Shown: positions 42,897-54,324, counted from the stretch's first letter. The stretch: 64,000 nt of DNA from Apodemus sylvaticus (GCF_947179515.1 NC_067481.1:89543009-89607008); one strand, 5' to 3'. Program-made: numbers and translations. Notes: generated by a model from the sequence alone, not told the origin.

Positions 42897-43010
42897 CATG
42901 GTGATTCACTCGTGTGACCCCATAATTTGGGAGACTGAGGCAGGAGGGTCATGACTATAAGGCCAACCTGAGCTGAATAGTGAGACCTTGTCTCCCACAA
43001 AATTAAGCAA
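42897..43010 (+). mobile_element. B1-like SINE (old)
   Basis: CATGGTGATTCACTCGTGTG, GGGAGACTGAGGCAGGAGGG, GTGAGACCTTGTCTCCCAC. Confidence 0.65.
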
Positions 43011-43017
43011 CATCTGG

Positions 43018-43390
43018 GCCAGTAAGATGGCTTATGAGTGAAGACTCCTACCATGGAGCCTGATGATCTGAATTTATTTTTTTTAAGAATCATCTTTTCT
43101 TTTTTTTTAAATTTATTTTATATATGTGAGTCTGTCATTCAGAAGAGGGCATCGGATCCCATTACAGATAGTTGTGAGCCACCATGTGGTTGCTGGGAAT
43201 TGAACTCAGGATCTCTGGAAGGATAGTCAGGGCTCTTCACCACTGAGCCATCTTGGCCCCCAACAACTTGAATTTGATCCCTGGGACCCACAAGGCAGAA
43301 TAGGATAATTGATTCCCCGAAGTTATTCACTGACCCCCCCTACCCATGTGTCATGGCATACATACACACACATGTACATACACACACATG
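43018..43390 (+). mobile_element. B4/B3-type SINE split by a B2
   Basis: The head (GGGCCAGTAAGATGGCTTAT) ends at about 43079 and resumes at about 43264 with TGAATTTGATCCCTGGGACC. The repeated TGAATTT marks the B2 insertion point. Confidence 0.65.
43080..43260 (-). mobile_element. B2 SINE
   Basis: Reverse B2: ATTCAGAAGAGGGCATCGGA, GAGCCACCATGTGGTTGCTG, CTCAGGATCTCTGGAAGGAT. Carries the CTCF-like AGAAGAGGGCAT segment. Confidence 0.85.
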
Positions 43391-43481
43391 ATAAATTACA
43401 TAATTAACATACAACAACAACAGAACCAGACAAGTATGAGACATTGTCACAAACATAGCCCTCATTTGTTTATTTGATTGG

Positions 43482-43660
43482 TTAGTTGTTGATTTTTTAT
43501 TCTTTCGAGACAGGGTTTCTCTGTATAGTCCTGGCTGTCTTGGAACTCACTCTGTAGACCAGGATGGCCTTGAACTCAGAGATCCACCTGCCTCTGCCTC
43601 CCAAGTGCTGGGACTAAAGGCGTGCACCACCACTGCCCAGCTTTAGTTGTTGATTTTTGA
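43482..43660 (-). mobile_element. Young B1 SINE with target-site duplication
   Basis: Near-consensus reverse B1 flanked by TTAGTTGTTGATTTTT on both sides (43482-43497 and 43643-43658). Confidence 0.92.
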
Positions 43661-43775
43661 AAGAAGGTCTTTCAGTATGTTTCTCAGGCTGGCCTTAAGT
43701 CCCTGGGGTCAAGAAATCCTCCTTCCTCAGCATCTGGAGTGGCTGGGACTGTAGATGCACATCCCTGTAAAAGAG
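43660..43775 (-). mobile_element. Old B1-like SINE
   Basis: GAAAGAAGGTCTTTCAGTAT and CTCAGGCTGGCCTTAAGTCC; a decayed reverse copy into which the younger B1 landed. Confidence 0.6.
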
Positions 43776-46242
43776 TCATAGCGTGGAAGGAATCTTGCTC
43801 AAGCTGTCTTTTCTGGAAGAGGTGGTGTTGATGGATCTGAGGAAGCCCCTGGTGTCAGAGCCACATCTCAGCCTCTGCTCTCTGATGCGTTCTGAAGTCC
43901 AATACTTCAGAGCACACAGCTACATCCATTCATTCATGAAAGGGTCACTGGGGAGATAGGGGCACATATTCATTCTGCTAAGCCAGACCCAAGAAGCCTA
44001 TCTTTTAACTTCAAGTTCCCTGTGGTTCAATCCAACCTTGTCCATGGGTCCTAAAGGGGCAAAGTGAGGGCTCGAGACAGAAGAACCCATAGGCTTCCCT
44101 TTGCCAGCCCTCTGGCAACTAAACTCCCATCATGCCAACCAGCCTGGCTCCTTCCTCACCAGAGGATGCTGCGTGCAGATGGCAGCCTCTCCACCACCTG
44201 GAGGAAGGGAGTCCCCGGGCCCGTGGTGGGAGGACTTCACTATATACTCTCCAGGCAGGGGCTGGGTCTATGCCAGGTGGAACCGGATTTGCTTCCCACA
44301 CGCAATTCCCTGCTGATCTAGACTCTCACCTGTTCTACTGAACGAACGTACGTAGGCTTCCCCAGGGACGACCGCATTACCTGATAGCCTGCTGACTAGA
44401 AATGGTTTCTCTTCTGAGGTGATAGAGCTGGACGTGTGAGCTAAAGGAGGATTCCTTGTACTCTCAAAAAAGCAGTGTACAGATCCCCATTGAGATGAAT
44501 CTAGAACTCTACCAAGTTCTCAGAAGCAAGATCTCACAGGCTGGTACGGTCTTCTGCATGCCCAGAGTTACATTACACCAGATACGCAGCGGCCTAGATG
44601 TTTATGCCAGGCATCCAGGAGCCCCCAGTCTCAAGACTGGAATGAACTGGGGATATGGGAAATGCCAGATCCAGACCTTGTACAGAAAATGTGCGCTAAG
44701 CTGTTCTGCTTCTACGATCAAATGAGATCGAGTGTGTGCAGGACGACTGGGCAGTGGACACAGCAGGCCATTCCATTACTGCTATGGTCAGTGCTGCTCT
44801 TCAAGGAAAACCCTGCTTTAACAGAATCTGAAGACCACCGAATGCTTGTCCCATCACGTCCCAGCCCGTGTGGTAGGACAGGCCCTTCTTTGAAGGCCTA
44901 ATCCTCTACTTCAAGGGCTGTTGGATATGAGAGGGCTTCTACATTCAGCCCAAACTTGTGGATCCCATGTGGTTACGATGATAATGCAAACTCCAAGAGT
45001 CTGCCTGCTTGCAAATCCCTAACTTTATGAGCGTGTGTACCTTCAGTTTTCAGAGAAGTTTGTGGCCCTCATAATGGATAGTGGCGTAGATAACAGACAC
45101 CTATAACTGAGCTCTTTCAGGGCCACAAAAGGGGTCTGTCCAGGAAGGTGGACAGGAGAGGACTTAATCCTCCCTAGTGTCAGGCCCTCACCTGTGCTGT
45201 AGAGCCACACCCACACAGAATTAATTTGCTTTGCTTGGGCTACACCAAATTTTTCCCGTCCCTTTCTTTTCATTATCAATGCACTTTTCTATAAAACATT
45301 AAGCTCTGTGAAATAAAAGCTCTGTGAAATATATTTTGAACTCGGGCCATGCGGCAAACTGGGATCGTGATAGCTATTTGCTGGGTTCATTGTTTAGAAA
45401 GCTGCTCCAGGCTCCAAATCAAAAATTAATAGATAGGATGTCAATACATCATCTTAAGCAATTCAGCACACATTTTTAGAGAACCTAGTAATTATTATTG
45501 TCACTTAGCCAGTATTGATGGAGAAACCGTTCGTATGAGACACTAAGAAACTAAACAGGAGTTTAATAAAATATCGAACTATTTACTAGCAGTTAACATT
45601 GTGACCACAATTACACTCCATCCTTCCCTCTGAAATGGTTCAGTGGTTACTGGAACATCTGAAGGTACATTATAGACAGCATAGTGCTCCTAAATATATC
45701 AGAGGAGAGCTCCTAAGTACAGGAATTATTCTTTTGCATAACTACCATACCACTGAAAATCCCCAAATGCTTAACACTGACTTGATGACAGCCACCTAAA
45801 ATGTAGTCCATAGTGGGGGAAGGTGAGTGTGTGTGTGTTTGTGTGTGTGTTTGTGAAGTAATCCAGGCTCTCTAGTGGGTTCCATACTATATTTGGCTTC
45901 TTTCTAACATTCTCATAGTTCTGGAAAGAAAGATAAAGAGCTGTCAAAGACACTTCAAACTAAAACACAAAACTCCTTTCATGCGGGACCCTTGGAAACT
46001 GCATAATTCTCATTCCTTACTACAGATGGGCAAATTGTTTCTTTGAAGGGCATATGGGCTCCTAATTATTCCAACAGACTAAAACCATCTGCTTTCTACA
46101 AGCAGGAAAAAAAAATGGCCTAAAAGTAGTGACAACAGGCCCTGGGCCCTGACCAGGGTACAGTCTCTTCCACCTTAAAATAACCATAAGCCTGTCCTCA
46201 GAGGTCAGTCTGTGGGAAGAAGGAAAGAAAAACTCAAAAGCC

Positions 46243-46426
46243 AAGAAACTTGTCTTCAGCTGGGCAGTGGTGGTGCACGCCTGTAATCCCAGCACTTGGG
46301 AGGCAGAGGCAGGCAGATTTCTGAGTTAGAGGTCAGCCTGGTCTACAGAGTGAGTTCCAGGACAGCCAGGGCTACACAGAGAAACCCTGTCTCGAAAAAA
46401 CCAAATCCAAAAAATGAAAAACAAAC

Positions 46427-46512
<86 letters not shown>

Positions 46513-46583
46513 GAAGAAAGGAAGAAAGAAAGAAAGAGAAAGAAAGAAAGAAAGAGAAAGAAAGAAAAAGAAACTTGTCTTCA
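46243..46583 (+). mobile_element. Young B1 SINE with GAAA tail and perfect target-site duplication
   Basis: Near-consensus B1 (GGGCAGTGGTGGTGCACGCC...CCTGTCTCGAAAAAACC), a GAAA array as tail, and a 16-bp duplication AAGAAACTTGTCTTCA at 46243-46258 and 46568-46583. The duplication brackets the array, so the array is the expanded SINE tail. Confidence 0.95.
46429..46567. repeat. (GAAA)n microsatellite
   Basis: About 34 GAAA-type units, nearly pure for the first ~80 bp. Confidence 0.95.
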
Positions 46584-46771
46584 CTGAGCTTTGTGGTCCA
46601 GGAGAGGAAGGCGGGAAGGGACTTTTTTTTCTTAAAGCTAGAATAGCTCCATAGATGACCTTGGGTGGCAGAGGAAGAAGTCACATCTCAGCTGGAGAAT
46701 CTCTGCATGAAGGATGCGCAGCTTCACGGTACAGGGGAGGGAGGAGGAATGAAGTTACCTTGGGGAGGGTG

Positions 46772-46805
46772 GCCAGGGCCAGGGCCAGGGCCAGGGCCAG
46801 GGCCC
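46772..46805. repeat. (CCAGGG)n hexamer
   Basis: About 5.5 units of CCAGGG. Confidence 0.92.
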
Positions 46806-46904
46806 CTGACCTGTGGCTCATTGACTTTCCAGGGTCATTGTCGGCACTGCCAAGGATCTCAGCTGCAAGTCTCTCAGAGGTTCTAGGAACACTAGCCTGT
46901 ACCT

Positions 46905-47045
46905 GAGAGATCTGATGGCTCAAGGGTTAAGAGCACTTGCTGCTCTATTAGGGTACCTAAGTCCAGCTTTGCCCTTGGCTATAGACACCTGCACTCATGT
47001 AGTATACACTCACACAAATACATAAACATTACACACACACGCACA
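46905..47045 (+). mobile_element. B3/B2-type fragment
   Basis: GATCTGATGGCTCAAGGGTT and AAGAGCACTTGCTGCTCTAT head, then a CA-rich end. Confidence 0.65.
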
Positions 47046-47084
47046 CACTTTTGGGTTTTGTTATTGTTTGTATTTGTCTGTCTG

Positions 47085-47226
47085 TTTGTTTTTGAGACAG
47101 TATTTCTCTGTGTAACCCTCGCTGTCCTAGAACTTTGTAGACCAGGCTGGCCTCAAACTCAGAGAGCTAACTGCCTCTGCCTTCTGAGTCCTGGAATTAA
47201 AGGTGTGTGCTGCCACCACCCCTTGT
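47085..47226 (-). mobile_element. B1 SINE
   Basis: Reverse B1: TTTGAGACAGTATTTCTCTG, GTAGACCAGGCTGGCCTCAA. Confidence 0.85.
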
Positions 47227-47228
47227 TA

Positions 47229-47230
<2 letters not shown>

Positions 47231-47271
<41 letters not shown>
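47231..47271. repeat. (CA)n microsatellite
   Basis: About 20 CA units. Confidence 0.95.
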
Positions 47272-47869
47272 TTGTAAAAAATGAGGTTTACTGAAGGATA
47301 AAGATTGTGAAGACATAGTTGACCATTGCATCATTAAATGGTCAGATAAAGGAGCGTGAGTTAGGAACTGGGTCACAGAGGAGGACTAGACACGGGGAAG
47401 CCACTGAGGCGGGATTCAGAACTCAGATGCTTCCAGGAACATGAGCTGGTAGAGTGGGAGAGCAGAGAAGTGGAGAGTGAATCCTAACTCAGACGCACTG
47501 AGCTTTGTTGGTTCCCAGTAAGTAGTGGCCTCTGGCTTCCAAGGAAGTGGGAGTTGATGTGTCCTCTGTACCTCTCATGATTAAAGAAAACCTTTGGACA
47601 TCACATGTAAAACAAATATGAGAAGAATCTAGAAGGTGCTGAGAAGGACTCTCAATCTGAGAAGTGACCCTGTGGCCAATTCCCTCAGTAGTTTTCCTTT
47701 TGCATACCCCAGGCTGGGCACTGGAAAGAGCCAACCTGCAACCCCAGTGGTTCTCTTCAAGGTGCCAACCAAAGCCTCTGCTCTCTAGTCCAGGAGCAGG
47801 AGACAGGACAGAAAAAGAATCAGCTTGAAAATAGAACCATGGAAATTACCTAATATGAACAACAGACAG

Positions 47870-47970
47870 AGACTGTGTGTCTTGATGCATGCCTAAAATC
47901 CCAACCCTTGGAAGGAGAAGGATCGCAAGTTCAAGGTCAGCCAGGGTCACATAGTAAGACTCCAAGGAAG
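47870..47970 (+). mobile_element. B1-like SINE
   Basis: GATGCATGCCTAAAATCCCA and CAAGTTCAAGGTCAGCCAGG; short and diverged. Confidence 0.6.
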
Positions 47971-48447
47971 AGAGGGATGAGGGAACCCCTGGTTCTGTCC
48001 TATAAAAAAAAAAAATAGAGTGCGGGGAATGTACAAAGGCTCAAATAATGGCTCAAATGGGAAGCATAAAAATCGCAGCTTTAGGCAGCTAAGCGAATTG
48101 CAAACAAGAAGACTAGAAAGAAATCTACACCAGGGCATATGACCAGATTTTCAAAAATTGAAAGTCAGAACAAATAAAAGTCGCAAGATTGCAAGGTTAT
48201 ATCAGATCTTTGAGGTCACAGCAGCTGACCTAAGGTGGAGGGGAAGACTCTGATTGTCAGAGTGAGGGTAGAGGTGATTGCATAGGAAGCCATGCACTTG
48301 ACACCACAGCCTTGAGCATCGTGAGAACCCACTTCTCACAGAGAACACCCAGCAATGGTTCCCCGAGTGGTGCACCCAGGTCTCTTTTGATACGGTGGTC
48401 ACACTATATCTTTGGCTCCTTTGTACTTCTGTTCCCTTAGTCTGGGA

Positions 48448-48687
48448 CAGAGATTTTTCTCAGTCTGTGGGTGCTGACTGTTTTGGGGGAGGGGAGGGGC
48501 AGTCAAACAACCCTTTTGCAGGGGTTGCCTAAGATGATTGGAAAGCACAGGTATTTGCTTTATGGTGTATAACAGCAGCAAAATTACAGATGTGAAGTAG
48601 CAGTGGAAGTGAATTTATACTTGGGGTTACCACAGTGTGAGGAGCTGTATTTAAGGGCCGTAGCTTTAGGAAGGCAGAGGGCCACTG
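48448..48687 (+). mobile_element. URR1-like hAT-Charlie element
   Basis: Decayed TIR, then TTTGCAGGGGTTGCCTAAGA, ACAGCAGCAAAATTACAGAT, GTGAAGTAGCAGTGGAAGTG, and a terminal GAGGGCCACTG. About 240 bp, non-coding, same orientation as the copy at 20376. Confidence 0.75.
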
Positions 48688-49116
48688 CTCTAGATGTACA
48701 TTCTTGGGCTTGCTGGTCTCTGCTTCAGGGTCACCTCGTTATCATGTCCTCCATCTCTTGTCCTGTCTAATGTCCATCCCCAGCCGACCCCTAGCCGGTG
48801 CAAGCCTCTTCTTCCTTCATAACAATTTACAGCTGCCTATCAACTTATTGTACATCCTGCCCCCATTAAGCTGTGAGCTTCACAAGACCGGTCTAGAAAC
48901 CAGTCACATGTCACAACATCTTGTCTGGTGCACGGGAAGCGAACCAAAAAGGTCATAAAGTCATAGAGGCAAAGAAGCCAAGAGACCTAATGTGTTCAAC
49001 TGTTTCTTGTTGTTGTGATACAACATCTGAGAAAGGATTTGTTCTGGCTTGTGGGTTCAAACTGTTCAGCGCATGGGCACTGGCTCCATTGCTCTTAAGT
49101 CTGTACTGAAGCATAA

Positions 49117-49152
49117 GGAAGGAAGGAAGGAAGGAAGGAAGGAAGGAAGGAA

Positions 49153-49214
<62 letters not shown>

Positions 49215-49216
49215 AA
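49117..49216. repeat. (GGAA)n(GAAA)n microsatellite
   Basis: About 10 GGAA units followed by about 15 GAAA units. Confidence 0.95.
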
Positions 49217-49427
49217 AGGGGTCTGAAACAAGATATACTCTTTGAAGCCCCTCCCCTGCTGTGACTGACTTCCTCCAACTAAGCCCTTTTAGAACGAATT
49301 TATCAACAAATAAGCACATTGATGAATTGACCACCAGCTTGCTCCATTGGCTTTCGGCAGCACCCCCAGGTCTGGACCAAGCTATTTGGGTGGGGGTGGG
49401 GTGGGGATGCCTTATTTGTTTATCCTT

Positions 49428-49547
49428 GAGACAGAGTCTGTGTGACCCTGGCTGACCTGGGACTCACTATGTAGACCAGACTTCCCTTCCATCCGCGTCT
49501 GCCTGCTAAATGCTTGGATTAAAGGGGTGTGCCATCACACCTGGCTG
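49428..49547 (-). mobile_element. B1 SINE
   Basis: Reverse B1: TGAGACAGAGTCTGTGTGAC, GGATTAAAGGGGTGTGCCAT. Confidence 0.75.
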
Positions 49548-49619
49548 GAACACTTTATATCTAAGCCATAATACCTGCCCTTAAAAGAACTTCATGTCTC
49601 AGGGCGAGCGGAGCTCTTT

Positions 49620-49935
49620 GTTCTAGTTTCATTACCGTTGCTATGACGAAACACGGTGACAAAAATAACTTTTAAGGGGGAAAGACTTATTTTTCTGCTT
49701 TAAAGTCCAAATGACAGTCAGTCACTGCGGGGAAGCCAAAGCAGGAACTTGAAACAGCTAATCACAGTCAAGAGCCCAGGGAAACCAAAGCATTCCTATC
49801 TGTTAGTGCCAAGTTCATGCTCTAAGCTTACCTACTTCAAGACCCAGCCCACAACAGGCAGGCTTTCCTACTTCCGCTAAGAAGACCAAGACCACCCTTC
49901 AAAGACAATCCCACAGGCCAACCTAATCTAGACGA
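49620..49935 (-). repeat. Unnamed rodent interspersed repeat, copy 1
   Basis: CGTTGCTATGACGAAACACG, GCAGGAACTTGAAACAGCTA and CAATCCCACAGGCCAACCTA resemble, in reverse orientation and with decay, the copy at 53488. I recognise the pattern as a common rodent repeat but cannot name it with confidence. Confidence 0.55.
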
Positions 49936-49959
49936 CTCCTTGTTTTTGTTTTGTTTTGT

Positions 49960-50143
49960 TTTGTTTTTTTATTTATTTATTTATTATTTGTGAGTACACT
50001 GCAGCTGTTTTCAGACACACCAGAAGAGGGCATCCAATCTCATTATAGATGGTTGTGAGCCACCATGTGGTTGTTGGGATTTGAACTCGGGACCTCCGGA
50101 AGAGCAATCAGTGCCCTTAACCGCTGAGCTATCTCTCCAGCCC
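49960..50143 (-). mobile_element. B2 SINE
   Basis: Reverse B2: CACACCAGAAGAGGGCATCC, GAGCCACCATGTGGTTGTTG, GAGCTATCTCTCCAGCCC. Has a TTTTG/TTTA-rich tail. Confidence 0.9.
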
Positions 50144-50195
50144 TGTTTTTGTTGTTGTTGTTGTTGTTTGTTTGTTTTTTTTTTGTTTGTTTGTT

Positions 50196-50327
50196 TTTTT
50201 GAGTCAGGGTTTCTCTGTGTAGTCCTGGCTGTCCTGGAACTCACTCTGTAGACCAGGCTGGCCTTGAACTCAGAAATCTGCCTGCCTCTGCCTCCCAAGT
50301 GCTGGGATTACAGGCGTGCGCCAGATG
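50196..50327 (-). mobile_element. Young B1 SINE
   Basis: Near-consensus reverse B1 with a TTG/TTTG-rich tail (50144-50195). It sits head to tail with the B2 to its left. Confidence 0.92.
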
Positions 50328-50362
50328 GTTCTAGAACAATTAATGGCCCACAGTTTTATTAA

Positions 50363-50442
50363 TCTCAGCACTTGGGAAGCAGAGGCGATAGCACAGCGAG
50401 TTCTAGGACAGTCTGAGACTGTCTCAAAAAACCAGTGAGGTG
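50363..50442 (+). mobile_element. B1 fragment
   Basis: TTAATCTCAGCACTTGGGAA and GACTGTCTCAAAAAACC, with an internal deletion. Confidence 0.65.
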
Positions 50443-50526
50443 GCACAGCGTCGCACATCACACACCCACCAAGATGAAGGAAACTTTCAAATAGGGTTTA
50501 TTGTTTGTCTCTTGCCTGCTCCACCC

Positions 50527-50540
50527 AGCCACCTAGTGGT
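50527..50540 (-). promoter_or_regulatory. CTCF-like motif (reverse)
   Basis: The plus strand CAGCCACCTAGTGG is the reverse of CCACTAGGTGGCTG, one base off the CTCF core. It lies between two young SINEs and a GC-rich unique region. Confidence 0.45.
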
Positions 50541-50596
50541 TATCTAGATTTAAACCACGCCCCTACATCCTTCTTGCTGCGTGATTTGTAACACTC

Positions 50597-50634
50597 AACT
50601 TCAGGTGAAGTTGTGCTTGGCTCAACTTCACCTG
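50597..50634. other. Overlapping hairpins with E-box arms
   Basis: CAGGTGAAGTTG (50602-50613) and CAACTTCACCTG (50623-50634) are perfect 12-bp inverted arms with a 9-bp loop. The first arm's GAAGTTG can instead pair with CAACTTC at its left (7 bp, 4-nt loop). The arms carry CAGGTG/CACCTG E-boxes. Confidence 0.8.
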
Positions 50635-50754
50635 GCTACATTTCTGAGGATTCAGTGTCAGAACCTGTAAGGTGTACAGGTAAAGAGCAGCCTGCTCCCA
50701 GCATCTCTAGCGGTTGGGCTAAGAGTTTAATTTAAGCTTCTGGGTACCATGGCG

Positions 50755-51010
50755 ATGGAGTGCTATAAATACCCTGGGGACTCACAGCCAGCCCGCTAGT
50801 TATTGCGCTCACGCGCCACCCCCATTTCCCACCAGGGCTCCGCTCGAGCTGCTGGGGTAGGAGTGGAAGAGAGCACGCCTGCGCTCTGTGCGCCGGTTCC
50901 CGCCCTCTGCTCTCAGGCTGGCTTTCTCCTTGCGCACCGCCCACCCCTTGAAACCGCGATTTCATCTCCGCCTCCTACAGTGCATAATTCATTTCCTCCC
51001 CGGTGAAAGA
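50755..51010 (+). promoter_or_regulatory. Candidate TATA-containing GC-rich promoter-like region
   Basis: CTATAAATA at about 50762 is followed by ~200 bp of CpG-containing, GC-rich unique sequence (GCGCTCACGCGCC, GCTCTGTGCGCCGG). No protein frame of quality follows, so a non-coding transcript or a decayed promoter is the only thing it could serve. Confidence 0.3.
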
Positions 51011-51220
51011 CATAACAACTCCCAGGCCCCAGAGGACTCTTTGATGAGACAGTTGGAAATAGGATGGATGCAACCTGTCCGGCCAGCTCCAGGAGAGCCA
51101 GTGGTGTGGGAGAAATCCAGTCCAGTTAATGACAAAAAGCAGGAAGGACTGGGAACTGGGAAGGGAGGCAGGCACCAAGGAGAGAAAATGCCCTGCTTCT
51201 CCACTTGTTAAATCCTCTCC

Positions 51221-51290
51221 TCCCTCCCTCCCTCCCTCTCTCTCTCTCCCTCCCCCCCTCTCTCTCTTTCTCTCCTTCCCCTCCCATACC
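51221..51290. repeat. (CCTC)n/(CT)n pyrimidine tract
   Basis: CCTC and CT units of mixed purity. Confidence 0.9.
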
Positions 51291-51654
51291 TGAAGTGGGT
51301 CTTGATGGCAGCTCTGGTGGTGGAGGAGGTGTGTGTAACCTCAGCTTGGAATTCAGATCCCTCAGCTGTCTCAGGCTCTGCTATGGTCTTGACATCACCC
51401 ACCCTCCCAAATATCCAGGGCTTTCTCACTCCGAACGGAAACACACAACCAAATAGACTCAGGAGTTCAAGGGTGGTCTATGCTAGAAACACTACCCCAC
51501 TCCTTCCAATCAGACTGTGACCCTGACGGTTCTCTTTTCTAGGACTCTGGCTCTGTTGGGAAAACCAAGAATGAAAACCCACTGAAGAGCCAGGATGGAG
51601 CTCATTTGAGAGAGTGTTTTGCAGGAAGCCCTAGGAAGAGGTGGTAGCAATGCG

Positions 51655-51785
51655 GTCAGTGTACATGCTTGTGATCCCAGCATTCCCAGCATGCTAGAGG
51701 CAGGAGGATCAGAAATTCAGGGTCTTCCTCACTTACAGAGTGAGTTTGAAGCCAGTCTGGGCTACATCAGATCTCATCTTTAAAA
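51655..51785 (+). mobile_element. Old B1/B4-like SINE
   Basis: CATGCTTGTGATCCCAGCAT and AGTCTGGGCTACATCAGATC blocks. Confidence 0.6.
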
Positions 51786-51790
51786 AACAA

Positions 51791-52010
51791 ACAGCCAGGC
51801 GGTGGTGGCACACGCCTGTAATCCCAGCACTTGGGAGGCAGAGGCAGGCAGATTTCTGAGTTCAAGGCCAGCCTGGCCTACACAGAATGAGCTCCAGGAC
51901 AGTCAGGCCTATACAGAGAAACCCTGTCTCAAAAAACCAAAATCCAAAAAACAAAACAAAACAAAAAACAAGACAAAGTAAAAAACAAAACAAAGTAAAA
52001 AACAAAAAAA
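51791..52010 (+). mobile_element. Young B1 SINE
   Basis: Near-consensus B1 (GCCAGGCGGTGGTGGCACAC...CCCTGTCTCAAAAAACC) with a long AAC/AAAGT-type tail. Confidence 0.93.
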
Positions 52011-52599
52011 TCTCACTAGAAGCCGATTGGAACCTGAGTCCTATTAGTAGACAGTTGTTTGCCTTTCCGAGTCTCAGTTCTGTTCTATGGAATGAAACCT
52101 GTAAGAATAAGGGCTAGACTCATTAGGCACAGACACTGTTTCTCTTCTGGAAAATACGAAGGCTTAGACTGCGTACAGCTTGTTTTGCGGAACTGTATTA
52201 AGCACTGAAGACCCAGAGGTAAATTAGAAATGTCTTCTGCCTGGACTCTCCTATTGCCAAAGTTTCTTCTACCCAGACTTTCTCTCTGGCTTTGAATGTA
52301 TTTTCTCATCCTTGAAACCACCAACTCCAGGGCACGATTATGAATCTCAGGTAACGCATGACTGAAGACAGGGGACATTATTGGCTCAGTGTGTGTTCTC
52401 CAGGACATGTGGGTCATCGGACAGCATGAGGTAGGGAGGTATAATCATGGAGTGGGAAGACAAATCCCAGGAGAAGTTCTCCAAGCCTCTAGCCCCTTAA
52501 ACTTTGCAGATGCCAGCCAGAAACCACTTCAGAGATAGCTGGTTTTCTCTCCCTATCTCTCTCTGCCTCGGTTTCTCCAGCATTCCTCCTAACATTTAC

Positions 52600-52790
52600 T
52601 TTATTGTTTGTTTGGTTTTTCTTTTTTTTATTGTGTGTCTGTGTACATGTGAGTGCTGGTACCTTCAGGCCAGAGGTGTCAAATGCCCTGGAGCAAGAGA
52701 TACAGGCAGTTACGAGCTGCCGGATGTGGGTGCTGGGAATGAATCCCTGTCCTAGAAAGTAGTTTAAGCTCTTACCCAGTGAGCACCCCT
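52600..52790 (-). mobile_element. B3-type SINE
   Basis: CTTCAGGCCAGAGGTGTCAA, GGGTGCTGGGAATGAATCCC, CTTACCCAGTGAGCACCCC. Confidence 0.75.
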
Positions 52791-53404
52791 CCCTTTCTCT
52801 TCCCCCCTCAATTTCCCCTCCTCATTCCCATGAAATGTTGCCCCATCTCTTAAGACATGTGTAGAAAATGACTTTTCTTTGCCATTACAGTCAACACTGG
52901 CTTTAAGATCATGACAACCTGTGGTGTTGTCTCCCACGAGCTACCTAACAGTCTGCAGACTTGGTGTAGCTGGTAATCTCTGCTCAGCCCCAAAGATATC
53001 CACACTCTTGACTTCATTTTGTAAGTCAGAGAGACCTAAGAGGAAGAAGGTCCAGAAGGCTGCTTGTCTTCAGTTTGGATTCCTGCGGTTCAGTCACCTG
53101 TAGAATAACAACCAATTCAGCCTATCACAAGGCTCAGCAGGTTTTTACCTTTGGCATGCTTGCCCTGGGCTTCTGAATGCCTGGAGATGATTCACCACAG
53201 CATTGCAGGGGGGCAGGCTACCATCTGTAGATTACATCACCCCGCTTGCAGCTTCTGGGAGATAACCTGGCATCCAAAGGCCTAAGCTTTAAGGAACCAA
53301 TTCCTGTTCCAAGGAATTGGTATAGAGGAACAAGTCACTGGAAAATGCCAGGCGGTGGGCATCTAGCATACAGTACAATCATCCAGGAAGCTTGGAAAAT
53401 AAGG

Positions 53405-53426
53405 CACACACACACACACACACACC
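53405..53426. repeat. (CA)n microsatellite
   Basis: About 11 CA units. Confidence 0.9.
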
Positions 53427-53487
53427 CTAATTGGACGTGTCATAAGCAGCCAAGCATACTTTTCAGGAAGGAAAAGATATGGGTTGT

Positions 53488-53850
53488 GTACTGGCTGGTT
53501 GTGTGTGTTAACTTGACCCAGGCTGGTGTTATCACAGAGAAAGGAGCTTCAGTTGGGGAAGTGCGTCCATGAGATCCAGCTGTGGGGCATTTTCTCAATT
53601 AGTGATCAATGGGGGTGGGGGGGGAGGGCCCTTGTGGGTGGTGCCATCCCTGGGCTGGTAGTCTTGGGTTCTATAAGAGAGCAGCCTCTGCATCAGCTCC
53701 TGCTTCCTGACCTGCTTGAGTTCCAGTCCTGACTTCCTTTGGTGATCAACAGCAGTGTGGAAATGTAAGCTGAATAAACCCTTTCCTCCCCTACTTGCTT
53801 CTTGGTCATGATGTTTGTACAGGAATAGAAACCCTGACGAAGACAGGTTG
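53488..53850 (+). repeat. Unnamed rodent interspersed repeat, copy 2
   Basis: TGTTAACTTGACCCAGGCTG, GGGCATTTTCTCAATTAGTG, CTGGGCTGGTAGTCTTGGGT, then AAGCTGAATAAACCCTTTCC and TTCTTGGTCATGATGTTTGT. A pattern seen many times in rodent genomes, ending in a poly(A)-signal-like AATAAA. Better preserved than the copy at 49620. Family name withheld. Confidence 0.65.
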
Positions 53851-54194
53851 TTTGCTTGTTTGTGTTTTTAGCAGAAAATAGTTCAGTTGAGGCACACTTT
53901 GTAAAAGTATGCTGGTCCTCAGGCTGGGTGCTCTAAGCGGACCCCTTGGTGATGGCTTAATCCCTTTCTCACTCCATTTTGCTCTTCCCAACCAGTTGGA
54001 GGAGGGCCTCTACCTTATCACATTCTTTTCTCGGAGGAAGAGGCAGAAGGATGCTGAGCTCAAGGCTACCCTGGGCTGCAGAGCAAGAATCTAAAAAGTA
54101 TTCTAAACCCAAATGTTAATACAATGAAGAATTAACGGTTGACCAGTAGCTTCACTGGCACTAGGAGGCTCGTGTCTTTTCTTAGCTCCATCCC

Positions 54195-54305
54195 TGGCAG
54201 TCTTGAAGTTCAGTTTCCTCATCTCCAGGAATGAGGAGAAGTATACACTACCCTATCCCAGGGCTTTGTTGTGAGGATTAACTGAGATCACACATGGAAA
54301 CTCAA
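54195..54305 (+). mobile_element. MIR SINE
   Basis: CAGTTTCCTCATCTCCAGGA, GTTGTGAGGATTAACTGAGA: strong MIR core. Confidence 0.75.
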
Positions 54306-54324
54306 GCCTCGTGTCAGCCAGTGT

